Made by a program: the position numbers and the translations under genes. The notes below the pieces were generated by a model. It was not told the origin of the DNA. It saw nothing but the letters and a program-made list of their open reading frames with translations, and did no database searches. A stretch of DNA of 21,381 nt from a virus. The DNA is taken from positions 1-21,381 of the IMG/VR virus record IMGVR_UViG_3300017708_003386; one strand, written 5' to 3'. Below are positions 14,088-21,381 of the stretch, piece by piece. Numbering within the stretch: the first letter of the stretch is position 1; each line of letters opens with the position of its first letter.

Positions 14088-14903
14088 ATGGATTTAGACG
14101 TAATCAAGAAGCGACTAGAGGCGCTTGAAAAATCACCCTCTAACAATAACAATGGTAAGTCATTGTTCTGGAAACCATCAGTAGGTAAACAAGTAATTCG
14201 TGTTGTGCCTTCTAAGTTTAACAAATCAACCCCATTTAGTGAATTGTATTTCCATTATGGTATTGGAAAGCCTGTAATGATCTCTCCAATTAACTTTGAT
14301 GAAAAAGATCCACTAGTAGAATTTGCTAAACAACTTCGTAAAACTGACAACCCTGAAAACTGGAAATTGGCTAAAAAACTCGAACCAAAAGTTCGTTACT
14401 TTGCCCCTGTCATTGTTCGTGGTATGGAAGATGAAGGTGTTAAGATTTGGCAGTTTGGTAAAGAATTATATTCTTCATTCCTCCAATTAGCTATGGATGA
14501 TGAGGTAGGTGACTTTACTGATATAGTAGGAGGACGTGATATTAAGTTAACTACTGTGGGACCTGAAATTACAGGTACTAAGTACAATAAAACTACAGCT
14601 TCACCTTCAATGAAAGTTACCCCACTAGATGGAGATTCTTCAAAAGTAGAAAATTGGCTTACCAATCAGGTAGAACCAAAGGGAGTATTTAAGCAAGTTC
14701 CTTACGATGAGATGAAATCTAACCTTGAGTCTTGGTTGACTCCTGAAGATGCACCTCAAGAAGGCGATATCATTGATGATGAAAAACCAACAGAGGAAAC
14801 TAATTACTCACTTAACACATCAACTGAAAACGTTAAACAAACCAAATTAGATAAATTTGATAGTTTGTTTGATGATGATAAAGAAGATGATCTACCATTT
14901 TAA
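14088..14903 (+). CDS. Single-stranded DNA-binding protein (T4 gp32-like)
   Basis: A 271-residue protein that coats single-stranded DNA in replication and recombination and recruits helicase and recombinase. 'KSLFWKPSVGKQVIRVVP' opens the OB-fold core, and 'VRYFAPVIVRGMEDEGVKIWQFGK' (shown in part: 'YFAPVIVRGMEDEG', 'IWQFGKELYSSFLQL') is the typical gp32-family block. The C terminus is a strongly acidic tail (about 225-271) ending 'DSLFDDDKEDDLPF', the protein-recruiting tip of such proteins. No cysteine is present, so the zinc site of T4 gp32 is absent. T4 gp32 controls its own translation through its leader; the A/T-rich 60-base leader here would allow this but proves nothing. It is followed after 2 bases by the recombinase gene. 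Confidence 0.9.
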   Translation: MDLDVIKKRLEALEKSPSNNNNGKSLFWKPSVGKQVIRVVPSKFNKSTPFSELYFHYGIGKPVMISPINFDEKDPLVEFAKQLRKTDNPENWKLAKKLEPKVRYFAPVIVRGMEDEGVKIWQFGKELYSSFLQLAMDDEVGDFTDIVGGRDIKLTTVGPEITGTKYNKTTASPSMKVTPLDGDSSKVENWLTNQVEPKGVFKQVPYDEMKSNLESWLTPEDAPQEGDIIDDEKPTEETNYSLNTSTENVKQTKLDKFDSLFDDDKEDDLPF

Positions 14904-14905
14904 TT

Positions 14906-15985
14906 ATGCCTAGAAAAGCAAGTAAATCTTTAACAGCAGCTGTATCTGCTGAGATTAAATCTAAATTTGACCTTAACAGTTTTAAGGATAAAAAAGGATT
15001 AGGTGGTAATGTTAAATTTAAACCACAACAATGGATTCCACTTTCTAAAGCATTTCAAGAAGTAACCTCTGTACCTGGTATTCCAATGGGGCACGTATGT
15101 CTCCTTAGAGGTCATTCTGATACGGGAAAAACCACAGCCTTAATTGAGGCTGCGGTTTCTGCCCAAAAATCTAAAGTGTTACCTGTATTCATTATTACAG
15201 AGATGAAATGGAATTGGGAACATGCCATGCAAATGGGATTAGAAGTAAATGAAATATGGGACCCTGAAACAGGTGAACTAGTAGACTACCAGGGTGATTT
15301 TATTTATGCTGATAGAGAATCACTTCATACAATTGAAGATGTAGCAGCCTTTATTTTAGATTTATTAGACGAGCAGAAAAAAGGTAATTTACCATTTGAT
15401 TTAATGTTCTTATGGGATTCAATTGGATCAGTTCCATGTCAAATGTCTGTTGAGAAGAAAAAAAATAACAACGAATGGAATGCTGGTGCTATGTCTACAC
15501 AATTTGGTAATGTAGTTAATCAAAAAGTTGTAATGTCTCGTAAGGAAAGTAGCCCATATACTAATACATTAGTTGCTATTAATAAAGTATGGACTGCTAA
15601 ACCTGAAACACCCATGTCAATGCCTAAATTGATGAATAAAGGTGGTTTTACAATGTGGTATGATGCTACTTTTGTTGCTACATTTGGTAATATTTCAAAT
15701 GCTGGTACCTCTAAGATTAAAGCAATCAAAGATGGTAAACAAGTAGAATTTGCTAAGCGTACTAATCTTCAAATTGATAAAAACCACATTAATGGTATTA
15801 CTACTAGAGGTCGTATTATTATGACTCCACATGGTTTTATTGAAGATAATGATAAATCACTTAAATCTTATAAAAGTGACCATGCTAAGGAATGGGCTGC
15901 AATTTTAGGGGGGAGTAATTTTGATATAGTTGAGGAAACTGATACTATTACCCCTGAGGTAACTTACGAACAAGAACCAAATTAA
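14906..15985 (+). CDS. UvsX/RecA-like recombinase
   Basis: A 359-residue strand-exchange ATPase. Walker A is 'GHSDTGKT' (residues 69-76), Walker B 'LMFLWDS' (Asp171), and the intervening 'PVFIITEMKWNWEHA' carries the glutamate typical of RecA-type ATPases. The region around 185-225 ('NAGAMSTQFGNVVNQKVV') corresponds to the DNA-binding loops, and 'TLVAINKVW' to the next core strand. Length is close to T4 UvsX (391 residues). In T4-like phages UvsX drives recombination-dependent replication together with gp32 and UvsY, and its gene sits between those for gp32, gp41 and the 5' nuclease here, consistent with that pathway; no UvsY is visible in the window. Start and stop are separated from neighbours by 2 and 3 bases. 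Confidence 0.93.
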   Translation: MPRKASKSLTAAVSAEIKSKFDLNSFKDKKGLGGNVKFKPQQWIPLSKAFQEVTSVPGIPMGHVCLLRGHSDTGKTTALIEAAVSAQKSKVLPVFIITEMKWNWEHAMQMGLEVNEIWDPETGELVDYQGDFIYADRESLHTIEDVAAFILDLLDEQKKGNLPFDLMFLWDSIGSVPCQMSVEKKKNNNEWNAGAMSTQFGNVVNQKVVMSRKESSPYTNTLVAINKVWTAKPETPMSMPKLMNKGGFTMWYDATFVATFGNISNAGTSKIKAIKDGKQVEFAKRTNLQIDKNHINGITTRGRIIMTPHGFIEDNDKSLKSYKSDHAKEWAAILGGSNFDIVEETDTITPEVTYEQEPN

Positions 15986-15988
15986 ATT

Positions 15989-17038
15989 ATGGCAAATAAA
16001 GATTTATTAGAGCTCCTTAATAACATGGATAAGGAGCCGGAGATACCCTCCTCACCACATGAAAGAGTTTTATTTATTGATGGTCTAAATCTATTTTTTA
16101 GAAACTTTGCGATGTTGAATATTGTTAATCAGCAAGGTGTCCACGTAGGTGGGTTAGGTGGTTTTATTCGTTCATTAGGGACTCTAATAAATGCTATTCA
16201 ACCAACTTCAATGTATGTTATATTTGATGGAGAAAATTCATCAATGAATAGAAAAAATGTTCTCTCAGAATATAAAGCAGGTCGCCATCAATCTCGTATT
16301 ACTAATTGGGAAATTTTTGAGAATGTAGGAGATGAACACGATGCTAAACTAGATCAAATAGTTAGATTAATTGATTATTTAAAGTGTCTCCCTGTTAAAA
16401 CATTAGCGCTCGATAAGGTAGAGGCCGACGATATTATCGCGCATTTAGCAACAAAAATCACCACAGATAATGATAACTCAAGAGCATTTATTGTATCAAG
16501 TGATAAAGATTTTATCCAATTAACTAGCAATAAAATTTGTGTATACCGTCCTATTGAAAAGGACTATTATACACCTGAGACAGTAGTAAATAAATTTAAA
16601 GTGTTACCTGAGAATTTTATTCTTTATAAAGTCTTAATGGGTGATGCCTCTGATAAAGTTCCTGGGATTAAAGGTTTAGGTGAGAAAAAATTACATAAAT
16701 TATTCCCAGAACTAAATCAAAGAAAGCTTACACTAGATGATATAATTGAGATTGCTGGAGAAAAACATAAAGAGCATGTTATATATTCTCGTGTAGTATT
16801 TGAAGAAGGTAATCTTCGCAAAAATTATAAGATTATGGATTTACATAATCCTATGGTAGATGAATTAGAAAAAAACTATTTAAATGAGCAAATAGATATT
16901 AATCCACCCGTGCTAAACCAAAAAGCTTTTCTTAGATTCTACCAAGAAGATGGGTTACGCCATCTAATTAAAAACCCCGAGTTTTGGGTTAATAACCAGT
17001 TCCAATCATTAAATAGTTTTGTAAATGACTCTGAGTAG
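15989..17038 (+). CDS. 5'-3' nuclease of the FEN/T4 RNase H family
   Basis: A 349-residue structure-specific 5' nuclease that would remove RNA primers and flaps during lagging-strand synthesis. Metal-binding motifs are all in place: 'FIDGLNLFFRNF', 'VIFDGENSSMNRKNVLSEYK' (Asp and the helical-arch Arg/Lys), 'KVEADDIIAHLA', 'IVSSDKDFIQL', and 'MGDASDKVPGIKGLGEKK', the last being the helix-hairpin-helix DNA-binding part. Length fits T4 RNase H (305 residues) with a longer C terminus. In Pol I this activity is fused to the polymerase; here it is a separate gene, about 2 kb from the Pol I-like gene. It overlaps the helicase gene by 14 bases, so the two are likely translated together. Confidence 0.92.
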   Translation: MANKDLLELLNNMDKEPEIPSSPHERVLFIDGLNLFFRNFAMLNIVNQQGVHVGGLGGFIRSLGTLINAIQPTSMYVIFDGENSSMNRKNVLSEYKAGRHQSRITNWEIFENVGDEHDAKLDQIVRLIDYLKCLPVKTLALDKVEADDIIAHLATKITTDNDNSRAFIVSSDKDFIQLTSNKICVYRPIEKDYYTPETVVNKFKVLPENFILYKVLMGDASDKVPGIKGLGEKKLHKLFPELNQRKLTLDDIIEIAGEKHKEHVIYSRVVFEEGNLRKNYKIMDLHNPMVDELEKNYLNEQIDINPPVLNQKAFLRFYQEDGLRHLIKNPEFWVNNQFQSLNSFVNDSE

Positions 17039-18395
17039 TTTAAATAAGTATGGTCCAGCGTTTCAAATTAAGGTTATACATTCTTTATTAGAACGTAAAG
17101 AATTTTTAATTAATATTCATGATATCTTAGATTCATCTTACTTTGATAATCAAGCCCATAAGTGGATTATTGATAACATTTTAAAGTATTATAATGATTA
17201 TCATACAACCCCTACCCCTGAGGTATTAAAGTCCGAATATGAAAAAGTTACTAATGATGTTTTAAAAGTATCTATTAGAGAACAACTTAGAGATGTTTAT
17301 AAAATCGTTGCTACAGATTCTGAGTATATTCAAACTGAATTCTCAGCATTTTGTAAAAATCAACAATTAAAAAAAGCACTATTAGGTAGTGTTGATTTAC
17401 TCCAAGCTGAGGATTATGATTCAATTCGAGGATTAATTGATAATGCCCTAAAAGCAGGAATGGATAAAAATATTGGACATGAATATATGAAAGATATTGA
17501 AACACGTTATAGAGAAGAACAACGTGTTACCATTCCAACACCTTGGGCTCAATTTAATGAAATATTGCAAGGTGGTTTAGGTAATGGTGATTTTGGTTTA
17601 ATATTTGGTGGCCCCGGTGCTGGTAAATCTTGGTCATTAGTAGCATTAGCTGGTAATGCTGTAAAAATGGGGTTTAATGTTGTTTATTATACATTAGAGT
17701 TAGGTGAGGATTATGTAGGTAGAAGATTTGATGCCCATTTTACAGGTATTCCTGCTAACGAGATTATAATGCATAAAGATAAAGTTGAAGACGTAATGGC
17801 TAAGTTACCTGGCAATCTTATTATTAAAGAATTCCCACCCAATAAAGCATCTATATCAACTATTGAGTCACATATCCAGAAATGTGAAGATTTAGGTACC
17901 AAACTTGATTTAGTAGTTATTGATTATGTTGATCTTCTTCGATCAAAGAAAGTAAGCAAGGAACGGAAGGAAGAAATTGATGATATTTATATAAGCACGA
18001 AAGGATTAGCCCGCGAGCTTAATATCCCAATTTGGTCTGCTTCTCAAGTTAATAGACAAGGAGCACAAGATGAAATTATTGAAGGACATAAAGCAGCGGG
18101 CTCTTATGACAAAATGATGATAACAGATTTTGCGGCTTCAATTAGTCGTCGTGCAAAAGATAAACAAACTGGAGTTGGTAAACTCCATATAATGAAGAAT
18201 AGATACGGAATGGATGGACTTACTTATAATGCTGCTATCAATATCGCCATTGGTGAATATAAGATTATAAGTGATTTAGAGTTTGAAGAACTAGCCGGTT
18301 CACCCGAATCTAACCCCAATGAAGGTTCTTTAATTACAGATAATTTTAATTTATCTGAAAAAAACCAGTTACGTAACCTTTTATTTAACTCATAA
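17025..18395 (+). CDS. Replicative DNA helicase (T4 gp41/DnaB-like)
   Basis: A 456-residue hexameric 5'-3' helicase that unwinds the fork and, in T4, works with primase gp61. The N-terminal 170 residues are a helical domain; the RecA-like motor domain follows with Walker A 'GGPGAGKS' (195-202), Walker B 'LVVIDYVDLL' (Asp300), and later motifs 'IPIWSASQVNRQ' (Gln sensor) and 'GVGKLHIMKNRYG' with the arginine-finger region. Length is close to T4 gp41 (475 residues). The ATG lies 14 bases inside the nuclease gene. No primase, clamp or clamp-loader gene is present in this window. The reading of all motifs is straightforward. Confidence 0.93.
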   Translation: MTLSSLNKYGPAFQIKVIHSLLERKEFLINIHDILDSSYFDNQAHKWIIDNILKYYNDYHTTPTPEVLKSEYEKVTNDVLKVSIREQLRDVYKIVATDSEYIQTEFSAFCKNQQLKKALLGSVDLLQAEDYDSIRGLIDNALKAGMDKNIGHEYMKDIETRYREEQRVTIPTPWAQFNEILQGGLGNGDFGLIFGGPGAGKSWSLVALAGNAVKMGFNVVYYTLELGEDYVGRRFDAHFTGIPANEIIMHKDKVEDVMAKLPGNLIIKEFPPNKASISTIESHIQKCEDLGTKLDLVVIDYVDLLRSKKVSKERKEEIDDIYISTKGLARELNIPIWSASQVNRQGAQDEIIEGHKAAGSYDKMMITDFAASISRRAKDKQTGVGKLHIMKNRYGMDGLTYNAAINIAIGEYKIISDLEFEELAGSPESNPNEGSLITDNFNLSEKNQLRNLLFNS

Positions 18396-18416
18396 CTTTT
18401 TAATTAACAAACTACA

Positions 18417-19400
18417 ATGGCAAAAAAAGACCTTTTGAAGGAACGCATCGTTTACAAACCATTTGAATATCAAGAAGCCGCTGATTATTGGTTAAAACAA
18501 CAACAAGCACATTGGCTTCATACAGAAGTCCCTATGATGAGCGATATTACAGATTGGAGCTCAAATTTAAATGAAACAGAAAAAAATATTATTGGGTCTA
18601 TCCTTAAAGGATTTGCCCAAACAGAAACAGTTGTAAACGATTATTGGTCAGGGTTAGTAACAAAATGGTTCCGTAAACCAGAAGTTATTATGATGGCTAC
18701 AACATTTGGTGCGTTTGAAACAATACATGCTGAAGCATATTCACTATTAAATGAAACACTTGGACTTGAGAATTTCGATGAGTTTATGGAAGATGAGGCT
18801 ACGATGGCTAAAATTGAAAATCTTACTGCTGTTAGGGATAGTTTTAATGGTGAAAAAGATCTCCATGAAATTGCTAAATCACTCGCTATATTCTCAGCAT
18901 TTACCGAGGGAGTTAATTTATTCTCTTCCTTCGCCATTCTCCTATCTTTTAAGATGCGAAACAAGCTTAAAGGAGTGGGTCAAATTGTTGAATGGTCTAT
19001 TAGAGATGAATCCCTCCATTCAGAAGCCGGATGTTGGTTATTTAGAACACTTGTCGATGAAAATCCTCAAATCAAAACACCAGAACTTGAAGCAGCGATA
19101 AATGAAGCAGCTTTACTTTCTTTAAAACTTGAATTAGATTTTATTAGAAAATGTTATGAATTAGGTGATTTAGAAGGGTGCTCTCAATATGATTTAGAAA
19201 ACTTTATTAAAAATAGAGTTAATGTAAAATTAGGTGATTTAGGTTATAAAGCAATCATTGAAGGGGTAGATATGACATCTGTAGAAAGAATGAGCTGGTT
19301 TGGTGCCCTCTCAGGTGGAAAACAACATACAGATTTCTTTGCAAATAGAGTAACAAATTATTCAAAAGGCCACATGGAGTGGGATGAAAGTATATTTTAA
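18417..19400 (+). CDS. nrdB: Class I ribonucleotide reductase, small (radical-bearing) subunit
   Basis: A 327-residue beta subunit that houses the dimetal site and generates the radical for reduction of ribonucleotides to deoxyribonucleotides. Metal ligands can be read in order: Glu70 (position of Asp84 in E. coli), Glu101 and His104 ('FETIHAEAY'), Glu164 ('FTEGVNLF'), Glu198 and His201 ('RDESLH'). Tyr108 takes the place of radical Tyr122, so a tyrosyl-radical enzyme is expected, not a Tyr-less class Ic type. The C-terminal tail ending 'MEWDESIF' would dock on the large subunit. The large-subunit gene follows after 2 bases. Phages carry such genes to keep up dNTP supply during replication. 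Confidence 0.95.
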   Translation: MAKKDLLKERIVYKPFEYQEAADYWLKQQQAHWLHTEVPMMSDITDWSSNLNETEKNIIGSILKGFAQTETVVNDYWSGLVTKWFRKPEVIMMATTFGAFETIHAEAYSLLNETLGLENFDEFMEDEATMAKIENLTAVRDSFNGEKDLHEIAKSLAIFSAFTEGVNLFSSFAILLSFKMRNKLKGVGQIVEWSIRDESLHSEAGCWLFRTLVDENPQIKTPELEAAINEAALLSLKLELDFIRKCYELGDLEGCSQYDLENFIKNRVNVKLGDLGYKAIIEGVDMTSVERMSWFGALSGGKQHTDFFANRVTNYSKGHMEWDESIF

Positions 19401-19402
19401 TT

Positions 19403-21115
19403 ATGGATAACAATATTATAGCAGATTCCTCCCAATGGGAAAGAGGTAAAGATTATCCTGAATTTTTTGATGAAGTAGCATTGTCTACAATTTCAAAAGG
19501 ATATTTAATGCCTGGGGAAACTCCCCGTAAAGCGTATAGACGCGTTGCTAATGCTGTAGCTGACAGGTTAAACAGACCAGACTTAGCAAATAAATTCTTT
19601 AAATATATTTGGAATGGATGGATTGGGCTTGCAAGCCCTGTTCTTTCTAATACTGGTACAAACCGGGGTCTTCCTATTAGTTGTTTCGGGGTTGATACTC
19701 CTGATTCGGTTAGAGGTATTGGTCTCACGAATGCTGAGCTTATGCGCCTTACCTCTTATGGAGGAGGCGTTGGTATCTCATTGTCAAGGATTAGAGGAAG
19801 AGGAGAAAGCATAACTGGAAATGGTAAAAGTGAAGGTATTGTACCTTGGGCTAAAATTTACGATTCTACTATTATTGCTACCAATCAGGGTAGTGTAAGA
19901 CGTGGAGCAGCGTCAGTTAACTTAGATATTAACCATATCGATGTTAAGGAATTTATGCAAATTCGTAGACCTAAAGGTGATCCTAACAGACAATGTCTAA
20001 ACTTACACCAAGCTGTAGTTGTAGATGATGCGTTTATGAAGCGCTTACAAGATAGAGACAGCGAGGCTATGGCCTTATGGCTTGAAATACTTAAATCACG
20101 CGTAGAAACCGGAGAACCCTACATAATGTTTAAGGATAACGTTAATAAAGACAATCCTTTAGCTTATCGTATGAATAACCTAGATGTCTCTATGACTAAT
20201 ATTTGTACCGAAATTACTTTACATACTGATGAGGAACATAGTTTTATCTGTTGTTTATCCTCTTTAAACTTAGCTAAGTATGATGAATGGAAAAACACAG
20301 ATGTTGTTGAAATCGCTACTTATTTTTTAGATGGTGTAATGGAAGAATTCATTCAAAAAACAAATGGTAAAGATTCAATGGTTCGAACTCATCGCTCCGC
20401 TAAAAAAGGTAGAGCATTAGGTCTAGGTGTGATGGGTTGGCATACTTTTTTACAACAGAAAAATCTCCCATTTAACTCAATTGCTGCTACCGCTTGGACA
20501 CATACTATTTTTAGTGATATTAAAATCAAAGCAGAAGCAGCTTCACGTCAAATGGCAATCGAGTATGGAGAACCCATTTGGTGTAAAGGTACAGGTATGA
20601 GAAATACCCACCTATTAGCAATCGCCCCTACTGTATCCAATTCACGTATCAATAGTTGTTCAGCAGGTATTGAACCTCAACCAGCAAACATTTATGTGTT
20701 TAATGGTGCTAAAGGAACTTTTATTGTAAAAAATCCTGAATTAGAAAAACTATTAATCAAAAAAGGACACAATACAACTCGTGTTTGGGATCAAATTATG
20801 GGTGATAATGGTTCTGTAATGGGTCTACCTCATGATGTTTTATCTGAAGACGAGAAAGAGATATTCATGACATTCCCAGAAGTTAACCAATTAGCTTTAG
20901 TTCAACAAGCAGCTACACGTCAAAAATACATTGATCAAACCCAATCGTTGAACTTAGCATTTGATCCAACAGACTCACCAAAATGGATTAATCAAGTTCA
21001 TATGGAAGCTTGGAAACTAGGAGTTAAAACATTATATTATTTAAGAACAGATTCAGTAATTAAAGGTGATTTAGGTTCTCGTACTACTGAAGATTGTTTA
21101 GCTTGTGATGGGTAA
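19403..21115 (+). CDS. nrdA: Class I ribonucleotide reductase, large (catalytic) subunit, without ATP-cone
   Basis: A 570-residue alpha subunit. Active-site residues: Cys94 ('PISCFG', Cys225 in E. coli) and Cys283 (Cys462) as the redox pair, Cys268 and Glu270 in 'NICTE' (Cys439, Glu441), Tyr545-Tyr546 (Tyr730-Tyr731) of the radical path, and the C-terminal shuttle pair Cys565/Cys568 in 'CLACDG'. The protein is about 190 residues shorter than E. coli NrdA (761). The N terminus begins just before the catalytic domain, so the ATP-cone that senses dATP is missing, and feedback inhibition through that domain is not expected. It sits 2 bases behind nrdB and 2 bases before the next gene. Confidence 0.95.
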   Translation: MDNNIIADSSQWERGKDYPEFFDEVALSTISKGYLMPGETPRKAYRRVANAVADRLNRPDLANKFFKYIWNGWIGLASPVLSNTGTNRGLPISCFGVDTPDSVRGIGLTNAELMRLTSYGGGVGISLSRIRGRGESITGNGKSEGIVPWAKIYDSTIIATNQGSVRRGAASVNLDINHIDVKEFMQIRRPKGDPNRQCLNLHQAVVVDDAFMKRLQDRDSEAMALWLEILKSRVETGEPYIMFKDNVNKDNPLAYRMNNLDVSMTNICTEITLHTDEEHSFICCLSSLNLAKYDEWKNTDVVEIATYFLDGVMEEFIQKTNGKDSMVRTHRSAKKGRALGLGVMGWHTFLQQKNLPFNSIAATAWTHTIFSDIKIKAEAASRQMAIEYGEPIWCKGTGMRNTHLLAIAPTVSNSRINSCSAGIEPQPANIYVFNGAKGTFIVKNPELEKLLIKKGHNTTRVWDQIMGDNGSVMGLPHDVLSEDEKEIFMTFPEVNQLALVQQAATRQKYIDQTQSLNLAFDPTDSPKWINQVHMEAWKLGVKTLYYLRTDSVIKGDLGSRTTEDCLACDG

Positions 21116-21117
21116 TT

Positions 21118-21381
21118 ATGGAGGAAGAATTAGGATGGAACGATAACGACGAGATATGGGATAATACCCCATTCAACTGGGATGATCGTATCTTAGTTGA
21201 GCAAATTGTTGCTGGAAGTGGTACGCTTCCTGAAAGATATGACAAATTAACAGATGAAGAAAAAGAACGCTTCATTAAGTTAATAGTTAAGGTAAAAGGC
21301 AATCAGGAGTATTCTACTTCACATATTTATACCGAGACAAAACCGGTGAAAATCGATGAAGTCCAAGTAACAGCTGAAGAT
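21118..21381 (+). CDS. Unknown protein, cut by the window end
   Basis: An ATG two bases after the nrdA stop (the TAATTATG junction also seen before the recombinase and nrdA genes) opens a frame that stays open for 88 codons to the end of the window. The start is very acidic and Trp-rich ('MEEELGWNDNDEIWDNTPFN' region), followed by 'LPERYDKLTDEEKERF', a charged helix, and 'IKLIVKVKGNQEYS'. No family is recognised. Its place suggests co-expression with the ribonucleotide reductase genes, but nothing links it to their function. Confidence 0.7.
   Translation, partial: MEEELGWNDNDEIWDNTPFNWDDRILVEQIVAGSGTLPERYDKLTDEEKERFIKLIVKVKGNQEYSTSHIYTETKPVKIDEVQVTAED

Noticed and set aside
1-21381. tRNA genes, CRISPR arrays, insertion sequences, attachment sites
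   Set aside because: The longest gap is under 100 bases; no cloverleaf, regular direct repeat, transposase or integrase was seen in any gap or frame.

Overview
The window is a strongly A+T-rich, densely packed stretch of a T4-like (myovirus-type, contractile-tailed) bacteriophage genome. All recognisable genes lie on the + strand, and gaps are short: there is no gene-free stretch above 100 bases, no tRNA, no CRISPR array and no insertion sequence. Almost no start codon has a Shine-Dalgarno sequence; starts sit in A/T-rich leaders or are coupled to the preceding stop. This initiation style is typical of Bacteroidota, so a phage of a Bacteroidota (flavobacterium-like) host is the best guess from sequence alone.

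Left part (1-12318), tail module: a small coiled-coil protein, tail sheath (gp18-like), tail tube (gp19-like) with a strong intrinsic terminator behind it, a gp26-like baseplate/chaperone gene whose end overlaps an out-of-frame ORF with no ATG, a tape-measure-type protein, a small polar protein, a gp48/gp54-like tube-cap/initiator protein, a gp53-like wedge protein, a 1165-residue baseplate hub protein carrying a C-terminal M15 zinc peptidase, and an unknown 191-residue protein. Every non-coding gap of more than 10 bases up to position 5700 carries one copy of AATATTTAT just before the next start, a good candidate for the late-gene control element.

Middle (12330-14028): a compact, aberrant relative of family A (Pol I-type) DNA polymerases, overlapping by 26 bases a 154-residue protein of unknown function.

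Right part (14088-21381), DNA replication, recombination and nucleotide supply: a gp32-like single-strand binding protein, a UvsX/RecA-like recombinase, a FEN/RNase H-type 5' nuclease, a gp41/DnaB-like helicase, the class I ribonucleotide reductase small (NrdB) and large (NrdA) subunits, and the start of an unknown gene cut by the window end. Together these form much of a T4-type replisome plus its dNTP supply.

Most worth a second look are the stripped-down Pol I-like protein with altered catalytic positions, the probable programmed frameshift between the tail tube and tape-measure genes, the repeated intergenic motifs, and the hub protein that uses an M15 peptidase where T4 uses the gp5 lysozyme. 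No completely new system could be proven by reading alone.
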